Shown one piece after another: positions 10,528 through 23,076 of a DNA stretch of 64,000 nt; the stretch's first letter is position 1; the number at the start of each line of letters is the position of its first letter. The stretch covers positions 744,001-808,000 of the forward strand of contig JAHRBS010000009.1 in assembly GCA_024305745.1 (NCBI GenBank). Reading direction: 5' to 3'. The DNA is from Polyporus tsugae (taxonomy: Eukaryota; Basidiomycota; Agaricomycetes; Polyporales; Polyporaceae). Position numbers and translations under genes: made by a program. The notes under the pieces were generated by a model that was given only the letters and a program-made list of their open reading frames with translations, was not told the origin of the DNA and did no database searches.

Positions 10528-13500
10528 GAGTGACCTTTCGTGAGTCCCTCCCCCCACTGTGAATAGGGGTCCTCAATATAATGTACACCGATCGCAGTGA
10601 TGATGAAGATTATGAAGGGGATATGAGCTCCGAATTCAGTTCGGTTGCACGGTATATAGTACAGCACTGAGACAATATGTGTGTCGAGCTCAAGGACATC
10701 ACGTATATGTCATACGTGAGCGATCACTCCCAGTGAGATCTTGACCACCCATTTCTAGGTTCGATCGCCACACTCTCAAACGGGACGACAAACGAGTTAG
10801 TAAGTACTACCCATGGCTGCAAGCCCGGGCCAATTTCCAAAACTTGAACTTAACCGGCACTTACTCGGCTTAACACGTCCGCGTTTGCAGCCCGGCCATT
10901 TCTCCACGCCGGTCTTCTCGTTGGCACAGCCGCCATCGGGCCCCACTGGCAACAACCACGGCCAGTGCCAAACCCCACGCACAAACCTCAACTCCGGACT
11001 GCGGACGCCATTCCAAAAGGCATACAACCGATCTCCACACCGTTGAAGCGCTGCGGCAGTTCGTGTGGTTATTCACGCATGCTGGCGCGCGCTGAGTCGC
11101 CCACAGTGGCACGACAGTACCAGCAAGTCCGGTCCGCCACGCAATTGGATCGCGGCGACGAACGCATCCGACGGCGCGCAAATCGCTGGCAGCCCATGGC
11201 GCTTGCAAGAAGGTCTCCAATGCATGCTCGCGACCGTGTTTTGCTTACGTCGGGTAGCATATAGCCGGGATGGGGTTAGTGTACACGTAGGCACTGTGGT
11301 GAACTTCAGTGTTGGCGCCCTCAGGCTGGAGCTGAGCGCTGAGGACTGAGATACTATGGCGTACAGAAGTCACTGAGAAGCGGGACGTGCGGAGGGATGG
11401 CGCACCATGGGTATGCATGCGCCCCAAGTCTCGCGGCCCACAATGTTGAGGCACAGGCGCGACATTCGCTCAAACGGCGGTTCACGCTCCCGCCGCCAGC
11501 GCCCCGCGTTCGACGTTTACAAGTTATTTACAGCTTTAAGTTACAAGTATATGTCGTAAGCCTGCGACGGTGTGCGGGTCCCTCGATCCGGCACTCGGAT
11601 ACATAACTGCCACCCCCCCCAGCTACAAGCACACTCCGTAATACTGAAGGCGTTGCGGTGTCGAGCGAGGGACGGCACTGAATACATAACTTATGTAATA
11701 CAGCATGTCCAGGCACGGGCCGCGGGGCGACGATATCATTCAATTGAGTTCTTGAATACTTGTTGAATACCGAACCCGAATGCGCGTGGCGCGGGCTCGC
11801 GAACAAGTCGGCAACAGCGCAATACGGAATACAGTATATCGATGCCCGGACGCCGAATGTTATTGAAGGCTTCTGAGTATGATCGCCGATTCCAGATGCG
11901 TCGGTCGATGCGAGCTTCTGACCCGGACGCGTACGTACGGCGCTGGGAGAGCCGCGGCGAACCATGGCATGCTCATGAGAAATTTCTTGTGGAGAGGGTG
12001 CTAGAGCAGTCGAGCTACGCGGACCGCCCTGCCTAGTACCCAAGTACAACGAAGCAGGATGTCTACTGCGAATGAACCGGTCGGTCTAAGGATGCTGCCG
12101 CGCAACAGGCGGGGCACCCATGAGTCGAGCGCGGGGCCCCATGAAGAAAGAACGCGATGAATGGTAACGAACGCATGCGACGTGCGACACGGACGGCCAT
12201 CGCATCCAGCTCGTGCTCAGGCGCGGATCCCCGGGCAGGGATCCCTCCGACCGTACCAGTACAGATAGCACGACGGCATAATACACACGGTAGCCGAGCG
12301 CACGCTGGGTGCCGACTATATGTGGGCAGACGTGCGACTTGGACGGTCCAGGGGCGGGGCTGCATGATGCCTGGTTTGAAAGGGTGATGTTCAGTCTCGA
12401 TGATGGCGGTCACAACGACAACGATATGCATGATGTGTGGTTTGCGGGACGCTGGGAGATGTTGCGAGCCCAACCAACATATCAAATTATCACGCTGGCA
12501 TGGGGGAGGAGAAACATTACTCCCCGCCACACGAGAGTCCCGAGCACACGCTAGCCGACCCGACCCGGCCCCGGGAGCGTAAGAAAGAGCGCAGTGCTCC
12601 GCGGAGGGCGGCCGCTGAACAAACAACACAAATCCAGAGCGAGGGCGAGGGTGTGAGGAGACAAGGAACGTCTGCGGAAGCGGCCGCGGACCCCACCGAA
12701 CACCTAACAGGCGCGTGTAGTATGTACCGCGCCAGCGACGACCACTCGGAAACGGGGAGGGGCGGCACATACGATGTGCCGCGCACGCCAAAAAGTTTGA
12801 GATGCTTCGCGAAGCAGGAGAACGTATGCTTGCGGAGGGGGAAAGCCATTCTGAAACGCAAACGAGGGTGCACCCGCCTCCGGCTTCGGGGGTTCTGCCC
12901 GAGTAGGTGGGATGGGGAGGGGGTTTGCCCAGCCACCAACACCAGCCGGGGGCCGGAAGCGGCCGCCGACCCTGTAAGTAAGTTCAATATTGCTGCGGGA
13001 GACGAGTGCGATTCGAGCGGGGCGGGGGAAGTGGGAGGATCAGCCTATTGATCAGGCACGAATGGAATCTCGCCACGGAGAAGCGCAAGGGGTCCACCCG
13101 ACGCCCATATCGTGCGGAGACGAGCATGTACCACGTCAAGGGTTCCGGACTTGAACGAGGAGGGCACTGACCAGCTGCTTCCGCAGCATGGCACGGAAGA
13201 CGCGTCGAGCCCAGCGCAGGAGTAATGTCCGGGGCCCCGAGCGGGATTCGAGGCGTGCCGCGCCGCGCCAGCCGAGAGTCCGAGAGTTCGAGGAGACACC
13301 GGGCCGCCATTTGGACGCGGAGTAAGGGTGTGGACGGCGTGTGCTCCATCAGGTAATGGAGGCTTGTTTTTGGAGGTGGATGTATGCGCCGGAATGAGGG
13401 ACGAGAAGATGGTCTTCCGGCGAGCTTCGTTCACGGTCCGATCGGAGGTGTGTCTTCGAATCTGAAAATGGGATTCGTATGCGCATGTCGCGAATGAGAT

Positions 13501-16500
13501 GAACTTCATACACGGAGCAGGACAGTCTGACATACCGAAAGACCGACGGTAGCTTGTGGAGACCTCCATGCGTAGTCAGCGATTGAGCCGCAACTTGCAA
13601 ATTCCTTGATGGCTGAGTAAGTGTACGTTCTTCTCTGTGCGAGGTGTGACATCAGCAGCCAACATACGGCGTCGGAGCGGCTGAGACCCGCGGATCAGTG
13701 CGAAGACGACATACGAGAGCGGACAGGATGGAGGAGACGAACCCGGTTCCGAACGTGCCCGAGCATCCCGATCAAAGACCGCGGATGCACTTGGAGTTCG
13801 CCGACGCGCCAACGTCACGCAACACGATCATCCCGAGAAGCCCAAGCATACATACTGACGACATCCACAACGCGTAGAGCCAAGCTGCTCAGTCAGCAGC
13901 AGGGGATAGCACTGCCGCGCTGTCCCCGATAGCGAAATGCCGACTCCCGGTTGGGGGCGCTAATAGCACTGTATACCATGACGTCAGATGCGTAGGGACA
14001 AGTCGGCGATTTGGGAATGGGGAAGCCGGGAAGGGCGAAGCGCCTTCAAACAAACACACACCTCATGCATGGGATTCAGAAGGATGTAATGTCGCTCTGC
14101 ACGGGCGTCGACGTCCATGCCTCCCGCTGGCGTCCGATCTTATCTCGTGCGTCATCTTGGATCCCTCTCCATGCGACTGTCATTGCCCCATCCGCCGGGA
14201 TCCTGGGCGTACGAACATGAACGGTAGCAGTACGTAGATGGGCGCGAGTTTGTGTGCGGCGATGCATGGATGATCCTAGGATTCTCCAGTTGGAAGCGAT
14301 CCGGACGAGGACGGGTTCGGAGGGCGCTGGGCGTCGAGAGGACTATGGCACGATCGCGCGAGGTGCGAACACAAGTACTGGGAGATCCAGAACGGATCGC
14401 GACGGATGAACGGACTGAGGAGCCCCAGATCCGCCTGGAGGTCGGAGCTTCCTGGGTCAGGAAATCGTCAGCCCAATCGTGGAGGATACAACATGTACAT
14501 AGGCATGCCTACTGAATGGGGGCGTCGGCCTGGAGCCCTGAAGATCTGAAGTCTGTAGGGCGAGGCGGCACCGCCTTGGCGTTGGTAGAGCAAGTCGGGA
14601 GCACTGTGGAGAGGGCAGTGGTTCGCTGTCATCGTCAAGCTATGCACCACGGCGTATGCCCTCGGAGTCGGACCATAGCGCAGAATTCGGAGGACGCCAA
14701 TCGATATGGGCCGTGTGCGTGGGAGGACGGAGCAGGCGGGGCGATTCGTGTCGTATTCTCGCGGCTGTCCGCGGTGGAGGTAAGGAGGCCCGCGTTACAG
14801 TACCCACCGGTGTCTATAGTGATTCGCCGGATTGGGAGAAGCCACGCCAAGGCCGAGGCAGTTGTGTGGATGTCGTCAGCGGAAGACACGAGCGACGGCG
14901 GACCAGAAGCCAGGTCGACAGCTGCAGAACTTCCGTCTTCCATGGCGGACGCGTACTTACCAACTAGTCTGAGTCTCTGTCTGTCATGTACAGAGACGTG
15001 TTCCGCGCGCATGACGCGTCCGAATCAGCCACGAGTCAGCGCAGCTCACGAGCTGGACTCACGCCGAGAGCCGCCCGACGAGCCAATCGCGTCGGCCCAT
15101 CGATCACGATCACCTCCCATTTCGGGATGTCACACCCTGGCTCCGAGATCGCGATCGCAGGCGGGAATCAGGAACACGCTGGAACACGCGCCGAGGAGCG
15201 CGCCCGAACGGGAAAAACGGGTCCCGACGACGCTAAGTCCTGATGCGACGCTGCCCACCCGAACGGGCCACGCTGCGTGCTGCTTATCGAGATCGAACTT
15301 CACTTCACCTGCCAGACCTTCATACGTCTCGCACTCGCAAGCCGCCCGCTCAGTGCCGCTCACCGACGCCACTGCCAGGACTCCTCTGCGTGGCCCGATG
15401 GTAAGTAAGGGCGACGCTGCACACTTGCTAACGGAGGGGGGGCGGGCACACGGGGCCCGACGTCTGGAACTGTCGCTGACACAGTCAAGTGTGCCGGCAG
15501 CCGCGAGGCGTTGGGGCGGCTCCGATGGAAGCTGACTGCCGCCTTTCGAGGATGCGCACTACGGCTTGCGGGAGCTCGAGGCGGAATGGCGGAAATAGAA
15601 TCATGCGGAGGGAGAGGGGAGATGGCTGGGAAGTCGGAGAGCTCCAGGGCCTGTCAGGCTAACTCGCAGATCCGAACGTCGAGCCCGGCCTGTGCAGCGC
15701 GGCTCGCGAAGCCATGTTGATGTGCGGTTTGTGTCTCAAGCGAAGCTATCGCTCCACTCGCGGTGCGCCAGCATACAGAGGTGCCAGTGTGTGTAGTGAG
15801 TTGTCGGTGTATTTGTAATGAGGCTTACATGGACGAGCAGGTATGGGAAGCACACATCTACTAGAGGGGATGAAGCTCAGTCAGTTACGTTGATCATGCT
15901 CATGTAACGGGCTCCCTCTCAGATTGGCAACGGCTCTCGAGTAGGACTTTGGGAGGACTGATTGGGTTTCCGACCAAGCCTAGTTCTCGTAAGTAAGTTC
16001 GGCGGACACCCGCGTTCTTCTCGGGCTGACATTGACATGTACAGACTCAGAGTGCTAGGGCCCCGCCAACTTCCCGCCAGTTTCGACGCAATACGTCATG
16101 CACTACACCTAGCAACGTGACGGTCAGCAAATCCTGCCAATACTTATTGATAATTGCACATATGCCTGACGCACACCAAGATTCTGAATCGCCCAGCGAA
16201 GCTCGCTGGCGTCCTCCTTCGTCCCTCGTGCGTGGCAAAGCAGGGAAGCCGCGTCACGCCTTCTGCCCTGTCAATTGTCGCACAAAGTTCAAACTCTCGC
16301 GCTCCGTCCCCACGATGCATTGTCGAGCTTCAGGCGCGCACGTAACGAGGCGACCTCGCGAGTCGCGACGAGGAACGTGGAACAAAGGAAGCTAAGTTAC
16401 CGTACGTCCGAAGGACCCTGGGTGCAGAACAGAACGCAACTCTCCAAGTATGTCACGCTACGGCGTTCACGTTCGCTGCGCGCGATCCAGCTTCCTTCCC

Positions 16501-19500
16501 GGGCTCCATGAGCGACTATCGACTATTATTGCTGGACTTGTGGTCGTTCTTCATTCAAGTGAATGAGAGAAGCAGCAGGGGTTGGGAGATGGGCGTTCGA
16601 GAGTGGAGATTCCTCCGTCCATGATTCCATCAGAATTATTATAATTTATATCAACGTGCTGCGACAGCGACAGGGCCAGGTCTAGGGCGGACAATCGGTC
16701 CTTTCGCTCCGTAAGCCCGTGTACATATGTGCAGCTGCACTGCCCTTCGTGTTTGTGCGTCCACGGCCCTATCGAAGTTCGCGGGCCAACAGGAAGTCGC
16801 GAGAACATACATATACGGGCGGAAGCGAGCAAGGAACTCCAGGGGGATATCGACGTGCCTTGTGGGGAGCCCGGAGCCCGGACGGCGCGGGGGCGTACGT
16901 GGACGCCAAGGGTCGAACGCTCGCGGATCCGACACCGCCCATAGGCCCGCCGCGCGTCTTACTCACGCGTCTTGCGCTTCGGATGGGAAACCTGAATGCT
17001 TTCCTTGCTCCGAGTCCAACCGCTCTGGCCGCGCATCCTGCATAACCAGGTATGATCAGACGGCTCGCACGTAATGCCCGATGGCCGTGGTCGAGATCAA
17101 CTGTGCGACGTACCCGGACCGTAACTGTGCTTCAAGCTGTTGCCTGCTGTTACCCGTTGCGCGTGTTACTGTAATTGATTGCGGGAGCTAGGTCGGGACG
17201 TCCGGGACGGTCATGAATATCGTATACACTTGCTACTGTGACGGTGAACATACGGGAGGGCGGGTACGGATAGATAATACGTACGCATCAGGCGTGAAGG
17301 TGATGCGCCGCCCACCCCGCCATATGCATACGCATCATGTTGTTGTCTCCTCTTCGTCGCGGGAACCCTTGGCCCCCGAGTTGGATTGCGGATGTCGGAG
17401 TTCATCACCGTTCCGGAGCTCGAGCCTCGACGTCGCAGCCGTGTGACCTTGCGAGCTTTGTGCGGCATGCCATCTCGGAGAGCGGACGAGGCGGCACCGA
17501 CGACCGCGACCTGTGTGAGACGGCGCGAATTCGAGCGATGTGCGCGGTGGGCTTGTGCTGCTGCTGCGCCGGTGAACTACGCTCTCGGAATCTGAGGTTC
17601 GACAGTTTGACACGGCAACGTCGACGTCCAGACCGCGTCACTCACCTATCTGCGCGTGCGCGGTCGACCTTGGCATTCGACGAGAGCATCTCGATTCTCC
17701 TTCGTCGCGGCCACTCGCGCTGGACTGTGTGCAGTATGGCCAACCGAGCCCGCACCGAGAGCCCGCAGCGAACTCGGACTTCGAAAGGCTTCGTAACGTC
17801 CGACTCGGCCGCCTCGAGCTCCATCAACCACAGTTACCACATGCTGTATGCAATGTCACGCATGCCACATGTGGAGGGAGCGCCAGCAAGAGGACGCCGA
17901 CAGTGCTGTAAGACACCGTGACACCGACTGAGGGTGACACTGGCGCGCCCCCCGTTGCTGCTCGCGTGATGGCGACCGCTGAGTCGGCGAGTCCCGACAA
18001 CCGGCGTGCAGATCGCAAACAGGCACCGAGGCACCGAGGCTGTCGCCTGCCGCCTGTGGAATGTTCAGTGTCGCGTGGGCGCGCGCCATCGACATCATGA
18101 TTATTCATGAATGCTGCTTGCGCGGTGCAGTGCGTTTTGTTGGGTTTTTGAGACCCGAGACTGGATAGTTGAGGCTTGGGATCTTGAGACTTGGGGGTGC
18201 TGAAGAGCAGCGGGTCTCGACTGGCAGGACCAGAACCGTGCGCGTGCGCGTGCGCATGCGACGTCGCGGCTTTCTGTTGGGTGCTGGGTCGAGAGGGCCA
18301 GATTGTCAGAAGTTGAACGTTGAAGCTTTGAAGCTTTGAAGGATCGGCAGGCGCTCGCCGTGTCTGGACGCCGACGTCCATGTGATGCTGATGCGCTTTC
18401 ATATGCCTTGGAGACCGGGGCGGCTGTGGCCATAACTTGAACTTTGAAGCACTATCGCGTATAGAGAGAGATAGAGAGCCTACTTAACAGTAATGGCTCG
18501 TCCTGCTCTCAGTATGTGTGTGGCTTATGTCGTGGTCTGGTTAACTTTACTTACCTCGTAGGGACGGAGTGTCGGTCAGACAGACCCCCACCACGATGTC
18601 AAGGACTCGGAAATAGGGAATGGCCAGAGATGGACGTCGACTTGCGACGATTGATGCGCCCCCTGGAATTCGAGTCGAATCCCGATGGCGATGGCGCTGC
18701 CCGGTCCCGCACGACTCAGACCCAAGCGCATCCACATCCGAAACGTTACTGTTACTGTTGATGGGAAGATGCGGATCTTAGCCTGTCACGCCCACCGTCG
18801 TGTCGCTCCATGCTCGTCTCAGCTGCAGGCCGCAGCTGGCGCCATACCATGCGGACCCGCGAGTCTTGAGAGGGATCACGGAGATAGGACGGTGTCTGGC
18901 CTCTAAAAGGCGCGGGCGGCGAGGCTTGTGTTTTCCGGGAAAAGAGTACACGGGAGGGAGAGAGAGAAGAGAAGAGGGCCTCGGGGCTTATGCAGATCCA
19001 GAGCACAGCAGCAGGAGTGCGGTAGCGTCGATCGCTCCGGATCCGCTCCTCGATGCAGTGTCTGAACCTGTACTTCGTTTACGATCTGTAAACGTTAGAA
19101 TGCTGGTCACGCTTGAGCAAGGACATTTGGTGACCGACATACTTGAACACGATCGAGACGTTCGATGGGGAGAAGACAAGCTTCTCCATGGAGGAACGGC
19201 CTCGAGTTACACTGTAGCATGTGGATGGCCGTGGGAACCTACGCCGATCCCGACCACAATCCGGATTCCGCTGTGGAAAATACTTACGCGCAGTCGGCTG
19301 GGATACACGTGTTTTAGCGGCAGGAGGTTTGAGAACACTCAATCAAACTGGTGCGCCTGAGAGTCCAAAACCGACGCTTTTACGGTCATCCAGAATGCAT
19401 ATGCATATATGCCTCACGAGGCGACCGACGCCAGAGTGGGTCGAATATGCGACTACGTATAACTTAAAGTAATAAGTCAGTGCAAATAAGCGCGAGTGTG

Positions 19501-20704
19501 GATGGCCGGGACTAGGGCCGGAGAGCCGGGAGGACCGACCCCGTGTGCGGAGCTATGGGGGATCAGGAGGTGGACAGAGTCACAGAGAGGCGCGGTGGTG
19601 TGGTCGCGGGTCGACGTTGGGTGTGCGAATGGGTCGAGCGGACAATGAAAAGGGTCGGAAAGGTAGGCTATACTGGGAATGGGTGCGGAGGACGGGAGGG
19701 CGTGCATGGAGCGAGTCTCCTGGCAGCGGAGTCGAACCAGACGCGACTGACTTACGTTCACGGGTCAAAAGAAAGCCAAGTGGACTTGACGTTCAACGTT
19801 CAACATTGAACATCGGCGACCATGCAGGACCGTGGACGGCGCTGCGGGACACGACACGCACAGTCGCTGCGGTATATCGGTATGCACCGCAGACGGGGAT
19901 AGATGGAGGCGGGTGGGCGAAACCGAATCAGAGACTAAAGCTAAAGCCCAGGCGAGATAGAGTTAATGTGCGTGCTCGTGCGGAGGACGGGGGTCGGATT
20001 TGGACGGGTGGAGCCGCACTGTGAGCTGTGGGCGTCGCGCCCGGGCACGGGCTGCGGGAGGAGATCGCACTCGCATTGGGTGCGGACGGGTGGGCAGAGG
20101 GCTCTGCCGAGGAGGGAGAGCAGGCGGTGCGGGAAGGTTGGGGACGTGTGGACTGTGTACAGTAATAGACGGCATGCTTGGCTCTGGATGCGTCCGGTGG
20201 GGCGGGGCCCGACGGGGCGGGGAGGGAGTGCGCCTCTGAGTCTATGGGCTGACGTCGGGGTGGGGAGAGCAGTGGATGTGTCTGGGGAGATGGACGGGAG
20301 GAATGGGATTGGGCGGACGCTGGCTGGGATCGGGGACTGGGCGTTGCCGTGGAGGAGAGTGCCGAGCGCGGGAGCCAGACTGTCGGGAGCGGGCGGGCGG
20401 TTGGGGGATGTGACTGTGACTAGGGGTGATGTTGGGAGTGGGAGGATGAGCCCGAGTATATTACGGATGCGGGTCCTCGCTCTTGGCCGATCTCTCATCT
20501 CCCTCCCTCTCGTCCTTCCCGGCCTCCTCATCTGCGCTCAAACACGAGTGCTTCCTTCCCGCTCCCTAGCAGGTCCTAGACTATTCCTGCTCTCCTCACC
20601 GCATATATAGACTCCCTCCTCCCCCATCTCCCCCCACTGCACATCTCATCTCATCTCGCACAACTTCTCATCTATACTTGCTACATCCGATTACTTTTCC
20701 TGCC
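10528..20704. other. 10-kb gene desert upstream of the Sfp1-type gene
   Basis: No open frame here shows a known domain, a plausible intron-joined model or coding-like composition. The base composition stays GC-rich, without the AT-rich decay expected of RIP. Several isolated GTAAGT-type sequences occur on both strands (for example near 12976, 15395 and 15990 on the plus strand), so spliced non-coding transcripts are possible but unproven. Short tandem patterns occur: an alternating GTGCGC run near 18238-18258 and repeats of TTGAACGTT/GCTTTGAA type near 18310-18340 and 19785-19815. The last 250 bp are strongly CT-rich, as in highly expressed fungal promoters. Confidence 0.55.
20460..20704 (+). 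promoter_or_regulatory. CT-rich core promoter/5' UTR of the Sfp1-type gene
   Basis: The sequence just upstream of the ATG at 20705 is dominated by C and T on the plus strand, with runs of CTCCCTC and repeated CATCT units. Pyrimidine-rich tracts before the start are typical of strongly transcribed filamentous-fungal genes. No clear TATA box at a standard distance was seen, apart from a CATATATA near 20600. Confidence 0.45.
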
Positions 20705-23076
20705 ATGGCCACCGCTCAACCAATATCCTACAACTCCGCCGACTCTCAGGACTTCGTCATGGGCTCCGGTTCATTCACCGGCCAAAACGGCTCCTTCACC
20801 GCGTCGTCTCTTACCAGGCATTTCCTCGCCGGTTCTCCCCTTTCCTTCCGTTCGGGCTCCTTTGGCAGCCGTTTCTACCCTGGAGTATCCCCCGGTCAGT
20901 TGCTCGGCCCATTAGAGTGAGTCTTCATGCCTTCTGTCATTCTTCCCACCCCGTCCCCCATCCTCAACATTGATTGTCGCCGTACCTTTTCGATTGACGG
21001 GCTCCCTGCATGATCCCGTCCATCATTTCCTCGACTATCTCTGGTCATTTTGATCCCGTTTGGTTTTGATACCCTTTCTGCATCCCCTTTGCCTGTCACG
21101 TTTTTGGTTGACTTTGAATATGCATCATTGTCTTCTGTTTCCGCCATATATATGCCGACCGCATCACGACCTTTCCAGGGTGTTTACTCACCTCTCATCC
21201 TCTAGCCCTAATGACTTCAAGTTCACCAAGATGTCCTCGTCGGTAGAGAGCGACCGTGGTCCTATTGTGAACGCCCTTGCCATGCTCGAGAGGCAAGATG
21301 AACTTGTACGTACTCCGTGATTCGCGCCCGCCTTCACCCTAGTCATCCTATTTCCATCCTAGTGCCGTGATTACACATGTTGTGGGCTCAACCTCACCGA
21401 TCTCCACGCTCTCGTCGAGCACTTCGAAGAGTGCCATGTTGTCGTCCTCGATCCCTACGCCCCTCAGCAGCCCCTCCCTCCGACAACCGCTCCCCTCCCT
21501 ACCCCCTCGAGCCAGCAGGCGATGCCCTCCTACTACCCCGATGCCAACGCCGCCGCCTCTGCGTCTTCCCAACAGCAGGCTCAACGTGTCCAGGCGCAGC
21601 AGCAGCCACACTCCATCGCGTACCAGGGCTTCGACCCGGATGATATGGAGCTTGACGTCGATCAGACCCCGTCCAGCGCCCCGTCGTCTGGAGCGCCCTC
21701 GCCCCCGGACACGCCCATCTCGACTCCGCTCTCGGGCTACCCCTCGCCTACGCCCTCCGTCGCGACGTACTCGGCCGCGCCTTCCCCGCACCAGAGCCAG
21801 CCCGCATCGCCGATCTCGGCGTTCGACACGACGACCGTCCTACCCTCGCGCGGGAGCCACCACCACCACTCGCACCATCCGCACCATCCCTTCCGCCCCG
21901 CGGGACCCGCGGCCCGCGGCGTGCCTGAGGACGCGTTCAATGCGTACGCAGGATACGCGGACTACTCGAGCCTCCTGCCGGGCGCCGCGCCGCTTGGCTC
22001 GGGCCCGAACGCGTCGCTGTTCATGCAGCAGGGCATGGCGCTCGGCCAGATGAACGGCGGCCAGGGCCAGAACGCCAATGGCGCGGGGTGTGCCCCGACG
22101 GCGCTCCTCCTGAGTGGGAGCGCGGGCAACACCCCGGACTCGACGCCCGCGTCGTCCCGCGTCGCTTCGCCGATCCCTGGCGGCTCTGGTTCGGGCTACA
22201 GGCCGAACGTACCGGCGTCTTCTTCTGGCGCTGGGCCGTCGTCTTCGTCATCGGCGTCAAGTGCGACGGCGTCGGGCTCTGGCTCGGCGGCGCAGACGGC
22301 GCGGGCGTCGACGACGCTGAGCCGGCCAGCGTCGAGCCTGCTGCTGTCGAAGCCGTTCAAGTGCCCGAAGGCGAACTGCAACAAGTCGTACAAACAGGCG
22401 AACGGCTTGAAGTACCATATGACGCACGGGTCGTGCAACTTCGCGCCGCCGAAGGACCTCGAGCACCTCCAGGAGCTCCTCGCGAGCAAGCGCTCCGAGA
22501 AGGCGGCCGCGACCGGCGGGGAAGGGGACGTGACGCTGAGCGACGCGGAGCTGCGGGAGGTCGAAAAGGAGGCAGAGAGGAGGTTGAGGCCGTACGCGTG
22601 CGGCGTGGGCGATTGCCAGAGGAGGTACAAGAACATGAATGGCTTGCGTAAGTTCTATCCTTTTTCATGTTGGGATGGGAAGGAGGGCTAACTGGGTTGC
22701 AGGGTATCACTACCAGCACTCGGGCGACCACGGCGCGATCGGGCTCGCGCTCCTCGCGAGCGGGCAACACGAGTGCCTGCAGCACAACAAGTCGCGGCAC
22801 GCGACGCCTTCGCACTCGAACTCGAATTCGGTCCCCGGCACGCCTCATAGCCAAAGTCAGACTCACTCACGAGCGGCGTCGCAGCACTCGTCCCCCTCGC
22901 TGAGCCACCAGCAGCCGCAGTACGCCCAGCCCCAGCCTCTGCCCTTGCCGCCAACGTACCAGAGCGCGCTGGCCAACCCGCCCGCGTACTCTTACCAACC
23001 GAGTACGTACGCGTCCCAGCAATACGCAGCGCAGTCGCAGCATTACATGCCCCAGCAGCAGCAGCAGCAGCCGTAA
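20705..23076 (+). CDS. sfp1: Sfp1/JAZF1-type C2H2 zinc-finger transcription factor
   Basis: Four exons are predicted: 20705-20916, 21179-21305, 21363-22647 and 22703-23076. They join in frame to 665 residues. Three zinc-finger-like blocks are visible. The first is N-terminal, with CRDYTCCGLNLTDLHALVEH at the start of exon 3. The second is FKCPKANCNKSYKQANGLKY, a C-x4-C finger. The third is YACGVGDCQRRYKNMNGLRY, completed across the last intron by HYQHSGDHGAIGLALL. This split pair with NGLKYH and NGLRYH is characteristic of fungal Sfp1 and animal JAZF1, nuclear regulators linked to growth and ribosome genes. Between the fingers is a long low-complexity region rich in Ser, Pro, Ala and Gln, including a His cluster. 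The C-terminus is Gln/Pro/Tyr-rich and ends in a CAG-repeat-coded Gln run. It stands alone, with about 10 kb of desert before it and 6 kb after it. Confidence 0.88.

Noticed and set aside
18238..18258. Alternating GTGCGC run, considered as Z-DNA or a regulatory site
   Set aside because: Too short and generic to call as a feature; mentioned only under the desert.
10528..20704. Decayed transposon filling the desert
   Set aside because: No transposase, reverse transcriptase or terminal repeat could be seen by eye; a repeat-library search would be needed.
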